Made by a program: the position numbers and the translations under genes. The notes under the pieces are model-generated. The model was not told where the DNA came from. It ran no database searches and worked only from the letters and a program-made list of their open reading frames with translations. Below are positions 27,263-36,590 of a stretch of 64,000 nucleotides of DNA, one piece after another (position 1 is the first letter of the stretch; each line of letters starts with the position of its first letter). The stretch comes from VGSG01 sp040756375. GTDB taxonomy: Bacteria > Desulfobacterota > Desulfomonilia > Desulfomonilales > Desulfomonilaceae. The stretch is taken from NCBI GenBank assembly GCA_040756375.1, contig JBFLZC010000004.1, positions 1 through 64,000 on the forward strand, read 5' to 3'.

Positions 27263-27514
27263 ATGACGTATCTATTTACAAAACCGGGTTGCGGTAAGTG
27301 TGACTGGGTCAAGAGCCACGTAGAACTGGAAAAGAGGCCGGACGTGCACGTGCTCAGCCTTGACGGCGAAAATCCTGAAGCATTGGCTATGCTCGCCTAT
27401 TTCGAGTGCGTGACCCTTGCGGAGAAGAAACTCCCTATTCTGGTATCCGACGCGGGCGAGGTCCTCACCGGCGCGCTCCAGATAAGGAACTACCTAGAGA
27501 CTGCGGAGGGCTAA
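27263..27514 (+). CDS. Glutaredoxin/thioredoxin-fold redox protein in the nrd operon
   Basis: An 83-residue protein opening with a beta strand and a CGKC redox motif (Cys10, Cys13: TKPGCGKCDWV), then VHVLSLDGENPEAL, a cis-Pro-like KLPILVSDAG, and a C-terminal helix. This is the layout of glutaredoxin/NrdH. I start at 27263 with GGAGG seven bases upstream. Between nrdD and nrdG it may supply electrons to the class III reductase instead of formate, as shown for NrdH-like partners of some NrdD enzymes; that role is inferred. Confidence 0.8.
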   Translation: MTYLFTKPGCGKCDWVKSHVELEKRPDVHVLSLDGENPEALAMLAYFECVTLAEKKLPILVSDAGEVLTGALQIRNYLETAEG

Positions 27515-27535
27515 TCCTCCGCGATAACAAATGCT

Positions 27536-27618
27536 TATCACCCTCCCCTTTTCCCCTCCCATCAAGGGAGGGGGTCGAAAACCCTCTCCCCTGGTGGGAG
27601 AGGGTAGGGTGAGGGGGA
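27536..27618 (+). repeat. Family C palindromic repeat, copy 3
   Basis: CCCTCCCCTTTTCCCCTCCC...GGGAGAGGGTAGGGTGAGGGGG. With copy 2 it brackets the glutaredoxin-like gene on both sides. Confidence 0.8.
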
Positions 27619-27737
27619 ATTCCGACCTCCAGAGGCCGGCCCTATTTTAGGTCATATGGGGGATGCGGATTTGAAAGGCATCCCGAGAAACTTCTTGAAG
27701 ATCACCTAAGGTCAATAGGGTCTTAGTTGGAGCACCA

Positions 27738-28466
27738 ATGGCGCAGGATTTTCACATCAAGGGTTTCATACCGGTCTCGATGCTGGACTGGCCTGGTAAG
27801 GTCTGTTCCATTATCTTCCTGGCAGGGTGCAGTTTCCGCTGCCCCGCGTGCCATAACGCGGACCTGGTGATACGACACGGGTCGCTAAGCGACGAATCCC
27901 TTGCGGGAGTCCTGAGTCATCTGGATCGGCGCAGAAATTGGATCGACGGCGTTACGGTAACCGGCGGCGAGCCCACAATTCATGACACTTTGCCGCATCT
28001 CCTGCGAACCATAAGAGCACAGGGAGTACTGATTAAGCTCGACACCAACGGCTCGAATCCAAGGATGATCGAGGCGCTCCTCTCGGAGGGCCTGGTGGAC
28101 GCGGTAGCAATGGACGTGAAAGCGCCATTCACGGAAGAGGAATACGCGAGAGTGGCTGGAGTTCAGGTGGATCTGGCCTGCATTCTCCGCAGTGTGGAGA
28201 TCCTCAAGTCGTCCGGCCTGGAAGTGATCTTTCGCACTACGGTCATTCCCGGCATTGTTGAAGAATCTCAGCTCCGGCGGATCTGCCAGTCCCTCGGAGA
28301 TGTCCAGCGCTTCACGATTCAAGGATTCCGAAATGTGCAGACACTGGATCCGGAATTTCGTCGGATACCGCAGTTCAACCCGGAAAGATTAGAACGGATG
28401 CGTCTTCTCTTTGAAACGCCCTCGCTGGACGCGGTAAGCCCTGGGCTGGTAGCCCATGCGGGATGA
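27738..28466 (+). CDS. nrdG: Anaerobic ribonucleotide reductase activating protein (radical SAM)
   Basis: A 242-residue radical SAM activase. The cluster motif CSFRCPAC gives Cys31, Cys35 and Cys38 (Cx3Cx2C), followed by VTGGEPT and KLDTNGSNP, both typical SAM-binding elements. It generates the glycyl radical on NrdD. GGAG precedes the ATG at 27738. It resembles the archaeal/delta-type NrdG, longer than the E. coli enzyme. Confidence 0.93.
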   Translation: MAQDFHIKGFIPVSMLDWPGKVCSIIFLAGCSFRCPACHNADLVIRHGSLSDESLAGVLSHLDRRRNWIDGVTVTGGEPTIHDTLPHLLRTIRAQGVLIKLDTNGSNPRMIEALLSEGLVDAVAMDVKAPFTEEEYARVAGVQVDLACILRSVEILKSSGLEVIFRTTVIPGIVEESQLRRICQSLGDVQRFTIQGFRNVQTLDPEFRRIPQFNPERLERMRLLFETPSLDAVSPGLVAHAG

Positions 28467-28737
28467 ATATGAATAAACCCTAAAAGCCTGCCACGCTTCC
28501 GACCTGCATCGGCCCTTCAATCAGCTTTTCTGTAATTTGCAGTTCACCCTCTCTGTTATCAACGTTGACCCAAGGGCCCCCAGAGCGTTATTCTACGGCG
28601 TGGGGAAGGAGCTACCCACGTACACGCTGAGGACGGCTTTTGCGGTCTGTGCGGACGCAGTCCGAGTACATGACTCTTTTTGCGTCAGAGAGGTCGCTTA
28701 AGCCGCACCAGTGGATCAAGGACTGCGGGAACGGTAG

Positions 28738-30528
28738 ATGAAATTGCAGTCGGACGACAAGGGGGGGCAGGGCAAGCGCACGTCCGATGCCCAGGCCATC
28801 GAATTGTATGCCGCACAGGTTCGGCAGCTCTATTCTCAGTCAGTGCCGGGGCTGATCGGGGCTCAGTTGAGCGCCTTGGTATTAGTCTTCGCTCTGTGGC
28901 GCACTGTGCCGCATTGGCAGCTCCTCGTTTGGCTGGCCGTCTATTTCGTCTTGCAAGTAATACGTAACCTGCTTGTACGACAGTTTCACCGCGTGTTCCC
29001 TTCCGGGGAAGAAGCGATTCAGTGGGGCCATCGCTTCGTATGGGTAACCGTTGCCAGCGGGCTGGTCTGGGGATTGTCCGGGGTCTTCCTCTTCCCTGAG
29101 AATTCGATCCTGCACCAGTTCATCCTCGCGCTTTTCCTCGCAGGCCTCTCCTCCGCTGCCGCGGTGGTTTACGCACCGTTAAAGGCCTGTAATTTGCCCA
29201 CCGTCATAGCGGAAATTCTTCCCATTTCCCTCCGATGCTTCTACGAACTCGACTACGTGCACACAGTCATAGGAACCGTAATGATGGTGTTCGGGACCGT
29301 CCTTGTTTTCACGGGGAGGTACATCCATTCCATCAACGAGAATTCACTGAAATTGGGATTCGAAAAGAACGAGCTCCTGAAGTCCGTTTTGGAACAACAA
29401 CGAGCATCAGATAAGCTCAATGAGGAGCTGAAATCGCAAATTGAAGAACGTAAGAAAGCGCAACAAGGATTGGTTGAGAGCGAAGCTCGTTTTCGAGAAC
29501 TTGCGGAATTGCTGCCGCAACTTGCCTTTGAACTGGACTTGGACGGTAATTTCACATTCGTAAACCGAGCCGGCCTGGAAATGATGGGCCGCACATCGGA
29601 TGACCTTGCTAGAGGCTTAGCTCCTGCCGAGGTCTGTTCTCCGGAGGACTGGGAGCGGGCGCAGCGGCAATTCGAAGAGGTATTCGACGGAAAGAGCCTG
29701 GTAGAAGCCGAGTATAACCTTACGAGAGGTGACGGATCGAGCGTTCCGGTTGTGGTCTATGCCAATCCTATTACCCGAGAAAGCAATATCGTCGGTGTTC
29801 GCGGGGTGGGAGTGGATGTATCGGACTTAAAGGCCGCTCAGAGACAATTGGCGACGTCGCTTCAGGAAAAGGAAGTGTTGCTGCGCGAAATACACCATCG
29901 CGTCAAGAACAATCTACAGGTCATTTGCAGCCTGCTCAGAGTCCAAAGGCGATCATTGGATAACGACCAATATGCGGAGTTGTTCCAAGAATCGGAAAAC
30001 CGCATCAGATCCATGGCCACGGTTTACGAGAAGCTCTACCAGTCTCGTGACCTTTCCGAGCTCAACGCCCGCGACTACCTCAATTCGGTAGTGAGGCATA
30101 TTCAGGCGACGTACGAAGCCATCGGAAAGGGGATAGAGGTAAGCACCGATCTGGAAGACCTGACGCTCAATACCGATTCCGCGATTTCATTAGGACTAAT
30201 TATGACGGAGCTTGTTTCCAACTGCCTGAAGCACGCGTTCCCCAACGATGGAAAGGGCCGGATCCACATATGCCTTCGAGCTTTAGACAACGGACGCATT
30301 GAGCTGGGAGTGAGAGACAATGGTATAGGGCTGCCCCAACACGTAGATGCGACCGACCCCAATTCGCTGGGGCTCCGCCTGGTGCGCATCTTTGCAGAAC
30401 AACTGGGAGGGGAACTCCACATCAGCGGTAATAATGGAACGTCGACGTTGATTGAATTCGAGAAGCCACACATCGAGTCCCCCGAGGAGGCTAATTATGT
30501 ACGCAGCGCCTCGCGTTCTCGTAGTTGA
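28738..30528 (+). CDS. Membrane PAS sensor histidine kinase of the HisKA_2 (LytS/HWE-like) class
   Basis: A 596-residue sensor kinase. Residues 38-195 hold about six membrane spans; a coiled coil runs 205-250, a PAS domain 250-365, a HisKA_2 dimerisation segment with REIHHRVKNNLQ (phospho-His 386 or 387), and an HATPase domain at 470-575 with NxxKH-like ELVSNCLKHAF and RDNGIGLP. This class often feeds single-domain or hybrid regulators; the next gene starts inside its end with an N-terminal receiver, a likely partner. The ribosome site is weak. The signal is unknown. Confidence 0.9.
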   Translation: MKLQSDDKGGQGKRTSDAQAIELYAAQVRQLYSQSVPGLIGAQLSALVLVFALWRTVPHWQLLVWLAVYFVLQVIRNLLVRQFHRVFPSGEEAIQWGHRFVWVTVASGLVWGLSGVFLFPENSILHQFILALFLAGLSSAAAVVYAPLKACNLPTVIAEILPISLRCFYELDYVHTVIGTVMMVFGTVLVFTGRYIHSINENSLKLGFEKNELLKSVLEQQRASDKLNEELKSQIEERKKAQQGLVESEARFRELAELLPQLAFELDLDGNFTFVNRAGLEMMGRTSDDLARGLAPAEVCSPEDWERAQRQFEEVFDGKSLVEAEYNLTRGDGSSVPVVVYANPITRESNIVGVRGVGVDVSDLKAAQRQLATSLQEKEVLLREIHHRVKNNLQVICSLLRVQRRSLDNDQYAELFQESENRIRSMATVYEKLYQSRDLSELNARDYLNSVVRHIQATYEAIGKGIEVSTDLEDLTLNTDSAISLGLIMTELVSNCLKHAFPNDGKGRIHICLRALDNGRIELGVRDNGIGLPQHVDATDPNSLGLRLVRIFAEQLGGELHISGNNGTSTLIEFEKPHIESPEEANYVRSASRSRS

Positions 30529-33500
30529 AGATGAAATGATCGTATCGGAGGATCTGGCCGAAGGTCTGATGAGCTTGGGATATGAGATCTGTGGCGCGGT
30601 TTCGCGGGGAGAAGACGCAGTCAAATTGGCTGAAACGAGCGCGCCCGATCTCGTGCTTATGGACATAAAGCTCAAGGGTGAGATGGACGGAATTGAAGCC
30701 GCGCAGCTTATAAGGGCTCGTCTTGGTACTCCGATAATATTTCTCACCTCGTACGCAGATTCGGAGCTCGTGGAGCGAGCCAAGCTCTCGGAACCATCCG
30801 GGTACCTCATCAAGCCCTTCTCCGAGAGAGAACTACAGGTCACGATAGAAATGGCCCTGTACAGGGCCAAAATGGAGAGGCGCCTTAGGGAGAGTGAACA
30901 ATTCAACAGGTTTCTCGTTGAGAATTCACCCTTGGGAATACTCGTCACCGATCGACACGGCCAAATACGATATGCCAACCCTGCAGCCGGCTCAATTCTA
31001 GGATATCCCGACGATAGCGTTTCCCAGATCCTGGGCAAGACCCTCCTCGAATTGCCCGGCACACGGGAAACGCCGGATTGCGCAGATGACCTCCAGCTGC
31101 TTCTTGCGGGACGTCCGCTGTCGGACGCGGAGCTTAGTTACTCTCAGCCGGGAAATCACCGCGAACAAACCCTCTACCTGAATGGCGCAGCTCAAATGGG
31201 TCCCGACGGAACCATCTCCGGCACCATACTCACGCTCTCCGACCTGACCGAGCGCCTGGAGGCTGAAGAAGAACTGCGCAGGAGTGAAGCCCGGCACCGT
31301 GCCTTGCTGGAAGCAATTCCGGACGCCGTGGTTGTGTACGACGCGGAAGGGAAGGTGACGTTCGTTAATGAAGGTTTTCGTGAAATGTACGGATGGTCGG
31401 GCGAAGAGCTCATGGGAGGAGGAATCGATTTTGTCCCGCTGGATGAGTCTGAAGCTACCGCAATGGCCTGGGAACGGGTTTCCCACGGTGAAGAGGTGGA
31501 GCTGGAAACCAAACGCCTGACAAAGGCGGGCGATGAACTCGACATTCAGCTCAGGGCGTCGATCCTGAGAGGTCGTGATGGCGAGCGCCTGGAATGCATA
31601 GTGGTCCACCGCGACATCACGCAGCGGAAGATGGCTGAGCGCGTTCTTAGCGACTCACGGAAACAATTGGAAGTGAGGGTTCAAGAGCGCACCGCCGAGT
31701 TGCTCGCGCTCAACGAAGAGCTCAAAGAGGAAATCAGACAGAGAAGGCTCGCGGAACAATCAGCCGTGAGAGAAAAGGAGAACCTCGAAAGGGTCTTCGA
31801 GGCCATGGCAGACGGGGTGCACATCGTCGATCAGAACTACGACATTCAGTATGTCAATCGCGCACTTGAGAATGACTTCGGGCCGACGCGAGGCCGCAAG
31901 TGTTATCAGTACTTTCACGACAGATCGGCGCCATGTCCCGAGTGCCATATGCAAAAGGTTTTCGAACGACCGTCCGTCCGGCAGGAGTGGCGCTCGTTCA
32001 AGACCGGGAAGACCTATGAGCTGGTCGACACCATAGTGAAGAACGCCGACGGCACACTCTCAAAGCTCGAGATATTCCGAGACATAAGTAGGCGAAAGAA
32101 GGCCGAAAAAGCTCTGAAAGAAAATGAGAAACGATACCGCGAATTGGTCGAAAACGCCGGCGACCTTGTTTTTCAGACCGACTCGAATGGATATCTGACC
32201 TTCGTAAACACTGCGGCCCAAAAGATTATAGGATATTCCGAGAACGAGCTTATAGGTAAACACTTCCAAGAATTCGTCGATCCTAACTGGCGGGAGGAAG
32301 TTGTTCGGTTCTACGGCAAACAATTCGTTAAAAAGGTTCCGGAAACGTACTACGAGTTTCCTGCCCAAACTAAGACAGGGAGGGCTCTTTGGCTTGGCCA
32401 AAAAGTCCATCTTCTTATCGAAGGTGATGAAATAAGGGGCATGCAGGCCATTGCGCGAGACATAACGGAAAGAAGAGAGGCCGAGCAAGCCCTGAGAGAG
32501 AGCGAAGAACGCTTCAGAGAGCTGGCCGACCTTTTACCCCAGTTTGTATATGAGATGAACACGGAAGGTAACTTGACCTTCTCGAACAAAGCTGGTCTGG
32601 AGGCCATCGGCTATACATGGGACGACATCCGCGCGGGAATGAACGGGATCGAAGTCTTCTCATCCGAAGATAGGCACAAGGCAATGAAATACTTTGCCAA
32701 AGTGATGCAGGGCGAACAAACGCATGGAATTGAATACCGATTACGGCGCAAAGACGGATCGCTCATTCCGGCGATTACGTATTCGAGTCCAATCCTCCGG
32801 GACGGCAAGGTAACAGGGATGCGGGGGGTGGCAATTGATTTGAGCCGACTGAAGGAGATGGAAGCTCAGCTTCGTCACGCGCAAAAGATGCAGGCGGTCG
32901 GGACTCTTGCCGGTGGAATAGCGCATGATTTCAACAACATGCTTAGCCCCATCATCATGGGCGCGGAAATGGCGCTTGACGAGGTAGAGCAAGGGTCCGA
33001 GGCTCGTTTCTATCTTGAAGAGATTAGGACAGCCGCTGAGCGAGCCGCAGACCTGGTTCGGCAAATCCTCATCATGAGCCGATATTCCGAGCCTGAAACC
33101 AAAATAGTCAGCTTGAGTTCCATTTTTGAAGAATTCATCCGGTTCTCGCGGGCCACGCTTCCTGCGACCATACAACTGCATTACAGCAACAACGCGGAAA
33201 GGGATACCATCGAGGCGGACCCCACTCAAATGCAACAGGTGTTGATGAACCTCGCAACCAATGCGGCTCACGCCATGGGCGCGGAAGGGGGCGTGCTGAA
33301 AATAGACGCGACAAATGTGGCGTTCAATCCTGATTCGCTTCGAGAAGGAAGCCCCGGTGAGCCGGCCACGCACATCAAGCTGACGGTGACGGATTCCGGA
33401 TATGGAATGACACCTGAGGTGAGAGAGAGAATCTTTGAACCGTACTTCACCACCAAACAGGCGGGTGAGGGTTCCGGGTTGGGCTTGGCAGTGGTGCATG

Positions 33501-34006
33501 GGATTGTGCAACGGCACGGCGCGGCGATCAAGGTTGAAAGCACTCCCGGCGAAGGGTCCGTATTCAGCATTTATTTTCCACTGGTTGAGAGGCGACCGGG
33601 AGATGACGGATCGCCCTTGGAGGATGTTCGGAGAGGTTCGGAGCGTATTCTGTTAGTTGATGACGAGGCTGCTCTAGTTGATATGGCCCGAAAAGTGCTC
33701 ACTTCGATGGGCTACGCAGTGACGAGCCTAACAAGTAGCCATGAGGCGCTGGAACTCTTCGGGAAAGCTCCCGACAGATTTGATCTGGTGATTACCGACA
33801 TGGCCATGCCCCACTTGACGGGCAAGCGGCTGGCCAAGCTGCTCCTTGAGATTCGTCCCGATATTCCCATCATCCTGACAACCGGGTTCAGTGACCGAAT
33901 CACGCTGGACGAGGCTCAAGAAACGGGGATTAGCACGATTATGCTCAAACCGATGGGCAGAAACGGGCTATCCAAGGCGATAAGAAAGGCCCTCGATGGA
34001 GATTAG
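30497..34006 (+). CDS. Hybrid histidine kinase: receiver - five PAS - kinase - receiver
   Basis: A 1169-residue cytosolic protein. It starts with a receiver (DLVLMDIKLKGEMDG), then five PAS domains, a HisKA domain with GGIAHDFNNML, an HATPase domain (SGLGLAVVHGIV) and a C-terminal receiver (VITDMAMPHLTGKRL). The third PAS has a cysteine group, RKCYQYFHDRSAPCPEC, which may hold a metal or sense redox. I start at the ATG at 30497 with GAGGAGG upstream, 32 bp inside the previous gene, so the two are co-translated. The upstream kinase could phosphorylate its first receiver. Confidence 0.92.
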   Translation: MYAAPRVLVVEDEMIVSEDLAEGLMSLGYEICGAVSRGEDAVKLAETSAPDLVLMDIKLKGEMDGIEAAQLIRARLGTPIIFLTSYADSELVERAKLSEPSGYLIKPFSERELQVTIEMALYRAKMERRLRESEQFNRFLVENSPLGILVTDRHGQIRYANPAAGSILGYPDDSVSQILGKTLLELPGTRETPDCADDLQLLLAGRPLSDAELSYSQPGNHREQTLYLNGAAQMGPDGTISGTILTLSDLTERLEAEEELRRSEARHRALLEAIPDAVVVYDAEGKVTFVNEGFREMYGWSGEELMGGGIDFVPLDESEATAMAWERVSHGEEVELETKRLTKAGDELDIQLRASILRGRDGERLECIVVHRDITQRKMAERVLSDSRKQLEVRVQERTAELLALNEELKEEIRQRRLAEQSAVREKENLERVFEAMADGVHIVDQNYDIQYVNRALENDFGPTRGRKCYQYFHDRSAPCPECHMQKVFERPSVRQEWRSFKTGKTYELVDTIVKNADGTLSKLEIFRDISRRKKAEKALKENEKRYRELVENAGDLVFQTDSNGYLTFVNTAAQKIIGYSENELIGKHFQEFVDPNWREEVVRFYGKQFVKKVPETYYEFPAQTKTGRALWLGQKVHLLIEGDEIRGMQAIARDITERREAEQALRESEERFRELADLLPQFVYEMNTEGNLTFSNKAGLEAIGYTWDDIRAGMNGIEVFSSEDRHKAMKYFAKVMQGEQTHGIEYRLRRKDGSLIPAITYSSPILRDGKVTGMRGVAIDLSRLKEMEAQLRHAQKMQAVGTLAGGIAHDFNNMLSPIIMGAEMALDEVEQGSEARFYLEEIRTAAERAADLVRQILIMSRYSEPETKIVSLSSIFEEFIRFSRATLPATIQLHYSNNAERDTIEADPTQMQQVLMNLATNAAHAMGAEGGVLKIDATNVAFNPDSLREGSPGEPATHIKLTVTDSGYGMTPEVRERIFEPYFTTKQAGEGSGLGLAVVHGIVQRHGAAIKVESTPGEGSVFSIYFPLVERRPGDDGSPLEDVRRGSERILLVDDEAALVDMARKVLTSMGYAVTSLTSSHEALELFGKAPDRFDLVITDMAMPHLTGKRLAKLLLEIRPDIPIILTTGFSDRITLDEAQETGISTIMLKPMGRNGLSKAIRKALDGD

Positions 34007-34019
34007 GGAGGTTTGATCG

Positions 34020-34391
34020 GTGGCTCTGATTCTACTGATAGATGACGACGATCAGTTACGACGCATGGTGAAACGGGTGTTGGAAAAGGAAGGCCATGAG
34101 GTTCTTGAAGCTCCGGACGGCCGCGACATCAACGCCTTGTGTGGTGAGCATCCGGTGGATTTGATCATTACCGATGTTCTGATGCCCCACAAGGATGGCC
34201 TCGATATTCTTCTGGAGATTCGCCAGGCATTTCCGCGCATGAAAGTTGTGGTTATATCCGGAGGCGGCCCATCCATGCCGTCCGGCGGTTGTTTGCATCT
34301 TGCCGTGGATTTGGGCGCGGACGCGGTAATCGAGAAACCCATCTCAAAGAAACAATTGCTGGAGGTAGTGAACGGTCTCGTCGGTACGTGA
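34020..34391 (+). CDS. Single-domain response regulator
   Basis: A 123-residue CheY-like receiver with the acidic cluster DDDD (8-11), phospho-Asp52 in IITDVLMPHKDG, and KPIS near the end. It starts with GTG, preceded by GGGAGG, 13 bp after the hybrid kinase stop. There is no output domain, so it works as a phosphorelay intermediate or by protein contact. A cysteine (GGGPSMPSGGCLHLAV) sits in the loop before helix 4, unusual for the fold. Confidence 0.92.
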   Translation: MALILLIDDDDQLRRMVKRVLEKEGHEVLEAPDGRDINALCGEHPVDLIITDVLMPHKDGLDILLEIRQAFPRMKVVVISGGGPSMPSGGCLHLAVDLGADAVIEKPISKKQLLEVVNGLVGT

Positions 34392-34549
34392 ATGGGCTTC
34401 TCCTGGAAATGAACACAAGCCTCTCTACCTTCAGCACCGATGGTCATAGGTGCCCACAGTAGGACCGCCATCTTGGCGGTCATCTGAGCCAGACCTCAGC
34501 CCTTTTCGTGATCACACGAGTTCTCGCGGCATGATTACTCGAAAAAGCA

Positions 34550-34679
34550 ACCAGACACTGACCCAGCGAAGCGCCAGGTCAGTGGCACCCCAAGTTCCCA
34601 CACATGTCGCTTGGTAGAGACCGTTGCTGGCGAACGGCCATAGTGCGGCGCGGTCCCGCGTGTCCGCCCTGGTTTGCTT
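34550..34679 (+). repeat. 130-bp direct repeat, family D, left copy
   Basis: Identical base for base to 36591-36720. It contains a stem CACTGACC ... GGTCAGTG. The 75 bp to its left (34475-34549) aligns without gaps with 36516-36590 but is strongly diverged. The two copies bracket a two-gene cassette. Apart from this, 34392-34806 holds only the promoter at 34748. Confidence 0.92.
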
Positions 34680-34747
34680 CAGAACATGTGACCTGTGCAC
34701 TAATCTCACCTCGATTCTTGATCCCATTTTATTGGGTCTCCATACAC

Positions 34748-34774
34748 TTGACATACTACATATTGTGGTATACA
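34748..34774 (+). promoter_or_regulatory. Promoter of the membrane/MBL cassette
   Basis: TTGACA (34748-34753) and TATACA (34769-34774) with a 15-bp spacer, 33 bp before the start codon. The first 19 bases (TTGACATACTACATATTGT) differ at only one position from the nrdD promoter at 24580, including one NrdR-like box. Confidence 0.6.
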
Positions 34775-34806
34775 AGGATTTGAGGTTTTTGGGCCGAGGT
34801 TCCCAA

Positions 34807-35463
34807 ATGCGGAATTTTGACTTCTACGAATTTGCCGCCTTGATCGGGCCTGGAACCATCGTCTTGGCCTGTTTTTCGGTCCTGTATCCTTCGGTCAGCG
34901 AGCAACTTTTTGCCAAGAATCTCGGCGCTGGTAATCTTGGCGTCTTCCTCATTGTGGCCTATATGGCTGGCAGTCTGGTTCAGGCTGTTGGCAACTTCAT
35001 AGAATGGGTTTGGTGGATACCCTGGGGAGGCAAGCCTACTGACTGGCTCCGTACACATCCCACGAAGCTCCTTGCTGTAACTCAAGAAAGCGAGATCGCA
35101 AAGCGGCTACCGGAGCTACTGGACCCAGGAACGCCCTTCAGTCTAGGGGAACTCAATCGCGCTGATTGGCACAGCATAACGAGACAAATCCAAGCTGAGG
35201 TGGCAAGACAGGGCCACTCGCAACGACTGGACGTCTTTACCGGGAGCTACGGACTCAACAGAGGCCTTGCTTCTTCTTTATTGATAGCGTGTGCCATAAC
35301 TGCAATTAGTCAGTGGCCCAATATTTGGTGGCCACTACTGTTGTTGGCCCTGAGTTTGGTAGCCCTGTACCGCATGCACAGGTTTGGAACCCATTACGCA
35401 AGAGAGCTATTTGTGCAATTTCTTCAACTCCCGCCGAAAAATAGCAAAGTAGGTGCAACATGA
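34807..35463 (+). CDS. Four-span membrane protein of unknown function (cassette gene 1)
   Basis: A 218-residue membrane protein. Spans are predicted at about 8-28 and 45-64, then a cytosolic part of about 85 residues (70-150), then a closing pair at 150-187 after GSYGLNRGLASSLL. I start at the ATG at 34807 with GAGG seven bases upstream; longer frames run into the flanking repeat. Its stop overlaps the next start (ATGA), so the two products probably work together. The layout, small membrane protein plus a hydrolase in a compact, repeat-flanked pair, resembles bacterial defence modules, but I do not recognise a named family. Confidence 0.75.
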   Translation: MRNFDFYEFAALIGPGTIVLACFSVLYPSVSEQLFAKNLGAGNLGVFLIVAYMAGSLVQAVGNFIEWVWWIPWGGKPTDWLRTHPTKLLAVTQESEIAKRLPELLDPGTPFSLGELNRADWHSITRQIQAEVARQGHSQRLDVFTGSYGLNRGLASSLLIACAITAISQWPNIWWPLLLLALSLVALYRMHRFGTHYARELFVQFLQLPPKNSKVGAT

Positions 35464-36503
35464 GCTTTGATTTCTATCTATTCAATGTTGAGCACGGGCA
35501 GTGTGCCGGGGTTCGACTCCCCAACGGCCAGTGGTGTGTTTTCGATGTCGGTCAAAGTGTGACGTTTTCTCCAATCCGTTGGATAGAGTCAACGAGTGGC
35601 ACTGCGATAAACCCATTGTGGCCTCCTTTCCTCTATGTCCCCCCGTTTAGCATCTACAAAGCCACAATCAGCCATCTACATGGAGACCACCTTCGAGGCC
35701 ATTCTGAACTTTTCGACGCGAATCCCATGTTCTTGAGAGTAGGGGAGTTCGACGACGAGTATCTTGAAGATGTGGCCTCCTCAGTCAGGCCCGAAGGTCA
35801 GCGTCTGGTCCAGGGGTTTTTGCGTACCTATGAGGAACGATTCTCTAGCTCCTCGGCAATGCCGCATTACGGGCAAGCGACCATTACAGAACGGCATCTC
35901 GCTCCCGAGGAGGCTAGGCGCATCGGGGGACCTGCCAACAGCAGGGTCAACAACGCTAGCGTGGTCTCTAGGATTGAGTGCTATCGACGCGTTATCCTGC
36001 TATGTGGTGACATGGAGGCCGAGGGTTGGGAGTTTGCGTTGAATCATCCGTCTCCTTTCGAGCGATGGGCTTGGAGGGACCTGGTGTCAGGCGTAGATAT
36101 TCTCGTCGCACCGCATCACGGTCAACCATCGGGGTTTTCCCCACCGTTACTTGAGCTGGCTGATCCGGCTCTCGTACTCGCCTCGGTCGCATCGAGGGAC
36201 CCGTCGGTTGACGACCATTATTCCCGGGTTCGCGGCATTAACATCGGCGGTCGAGTGTGGACGTGTGTAAAGACTAGCGAGTGGGGAGATATTCGCCTGA
36301 CCATTGATGCGTTGCCCTTGGCGGATTACTTGTTTCCCTCCGTTTCAAAAGGGCGCGTGCACCTCCGATGTTGCAACAGAGCAGTGGAGAACCCCGCTGG
36401 CGGCTCGGACTCGCACCACCGACAACATGTGCGGTCCATTTTCGACCCACTAAATCCCCTGGGCCATTCCGCCATTGGTGAACATCGGCGTATCCTCAAA
36501 TAG
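35460..36503 (+). CDS. ComEC-like metallo-beta-lactamase-fold hydrolase (cassette gene 2)
   Basis: A 347-residue MBL-fold protein. Metal ligands are HLHGDH (His72, His74, Asp76, His77), GDM (Asp184) and APHHG (His219/220); NNASVV at 164-169 and the start YLFNVEHGQCAGVRL are typical of ComEC/Rec2 C-terminal hydrolases. Such domains cut nucleic acid or nucleotides. It overlaps the membrane protein gene by 4 bp. The last 45 residues are atypical (Cys, His and Arg-rich), and the very end lies next to the diverged arm of the right-hand repeat, so the natural C-terminus may have been replaced. Confidence 0.85.
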   Translation: MSFDFYLFNVEHGQCAGVRLPNGQWCVFDVGQSVTFSPIRWIESTSGTAINPLWPPFLYVPPFSIYKATISHLHGDHLRGHSELFDANPMFLRVGEFDDEYLEDVASSVRPEGQRLVQGFLRTYEERFSSSSAMPHYGQATITERHLAPEEARRIGGPANSRVNNASVVSRIECYRRVILLCGDMEAEGWEFALNHPSPFERWAWRDLVSGVDILVAPHHGQPSGFSPPLLELADPALVLASVASRDPSVDDHYSRVRGINIGGRVWTCVKTSEWGDIRLTIDALPLADYLFPSVSKGRVHLRCCNRAVENPAGGSDSHHRQHVRSIFDPLNPLGHSAIGEHRRILK

Positions 36504-36590
36504 TACCGCATTGTTAGCGGTCGTTTGAGCTGTACCCCAAGGTCCTTCGATAGCATTGGTGACGTTGCCGCGTGTTGGCACGGTAATCCG

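Noticed and set aside
34748..34774. Complete tandem NrdR site at the membrane/MBL cassette
   Set aside because: Only one box-like sequence is present; no second box at 31 bp could be found.
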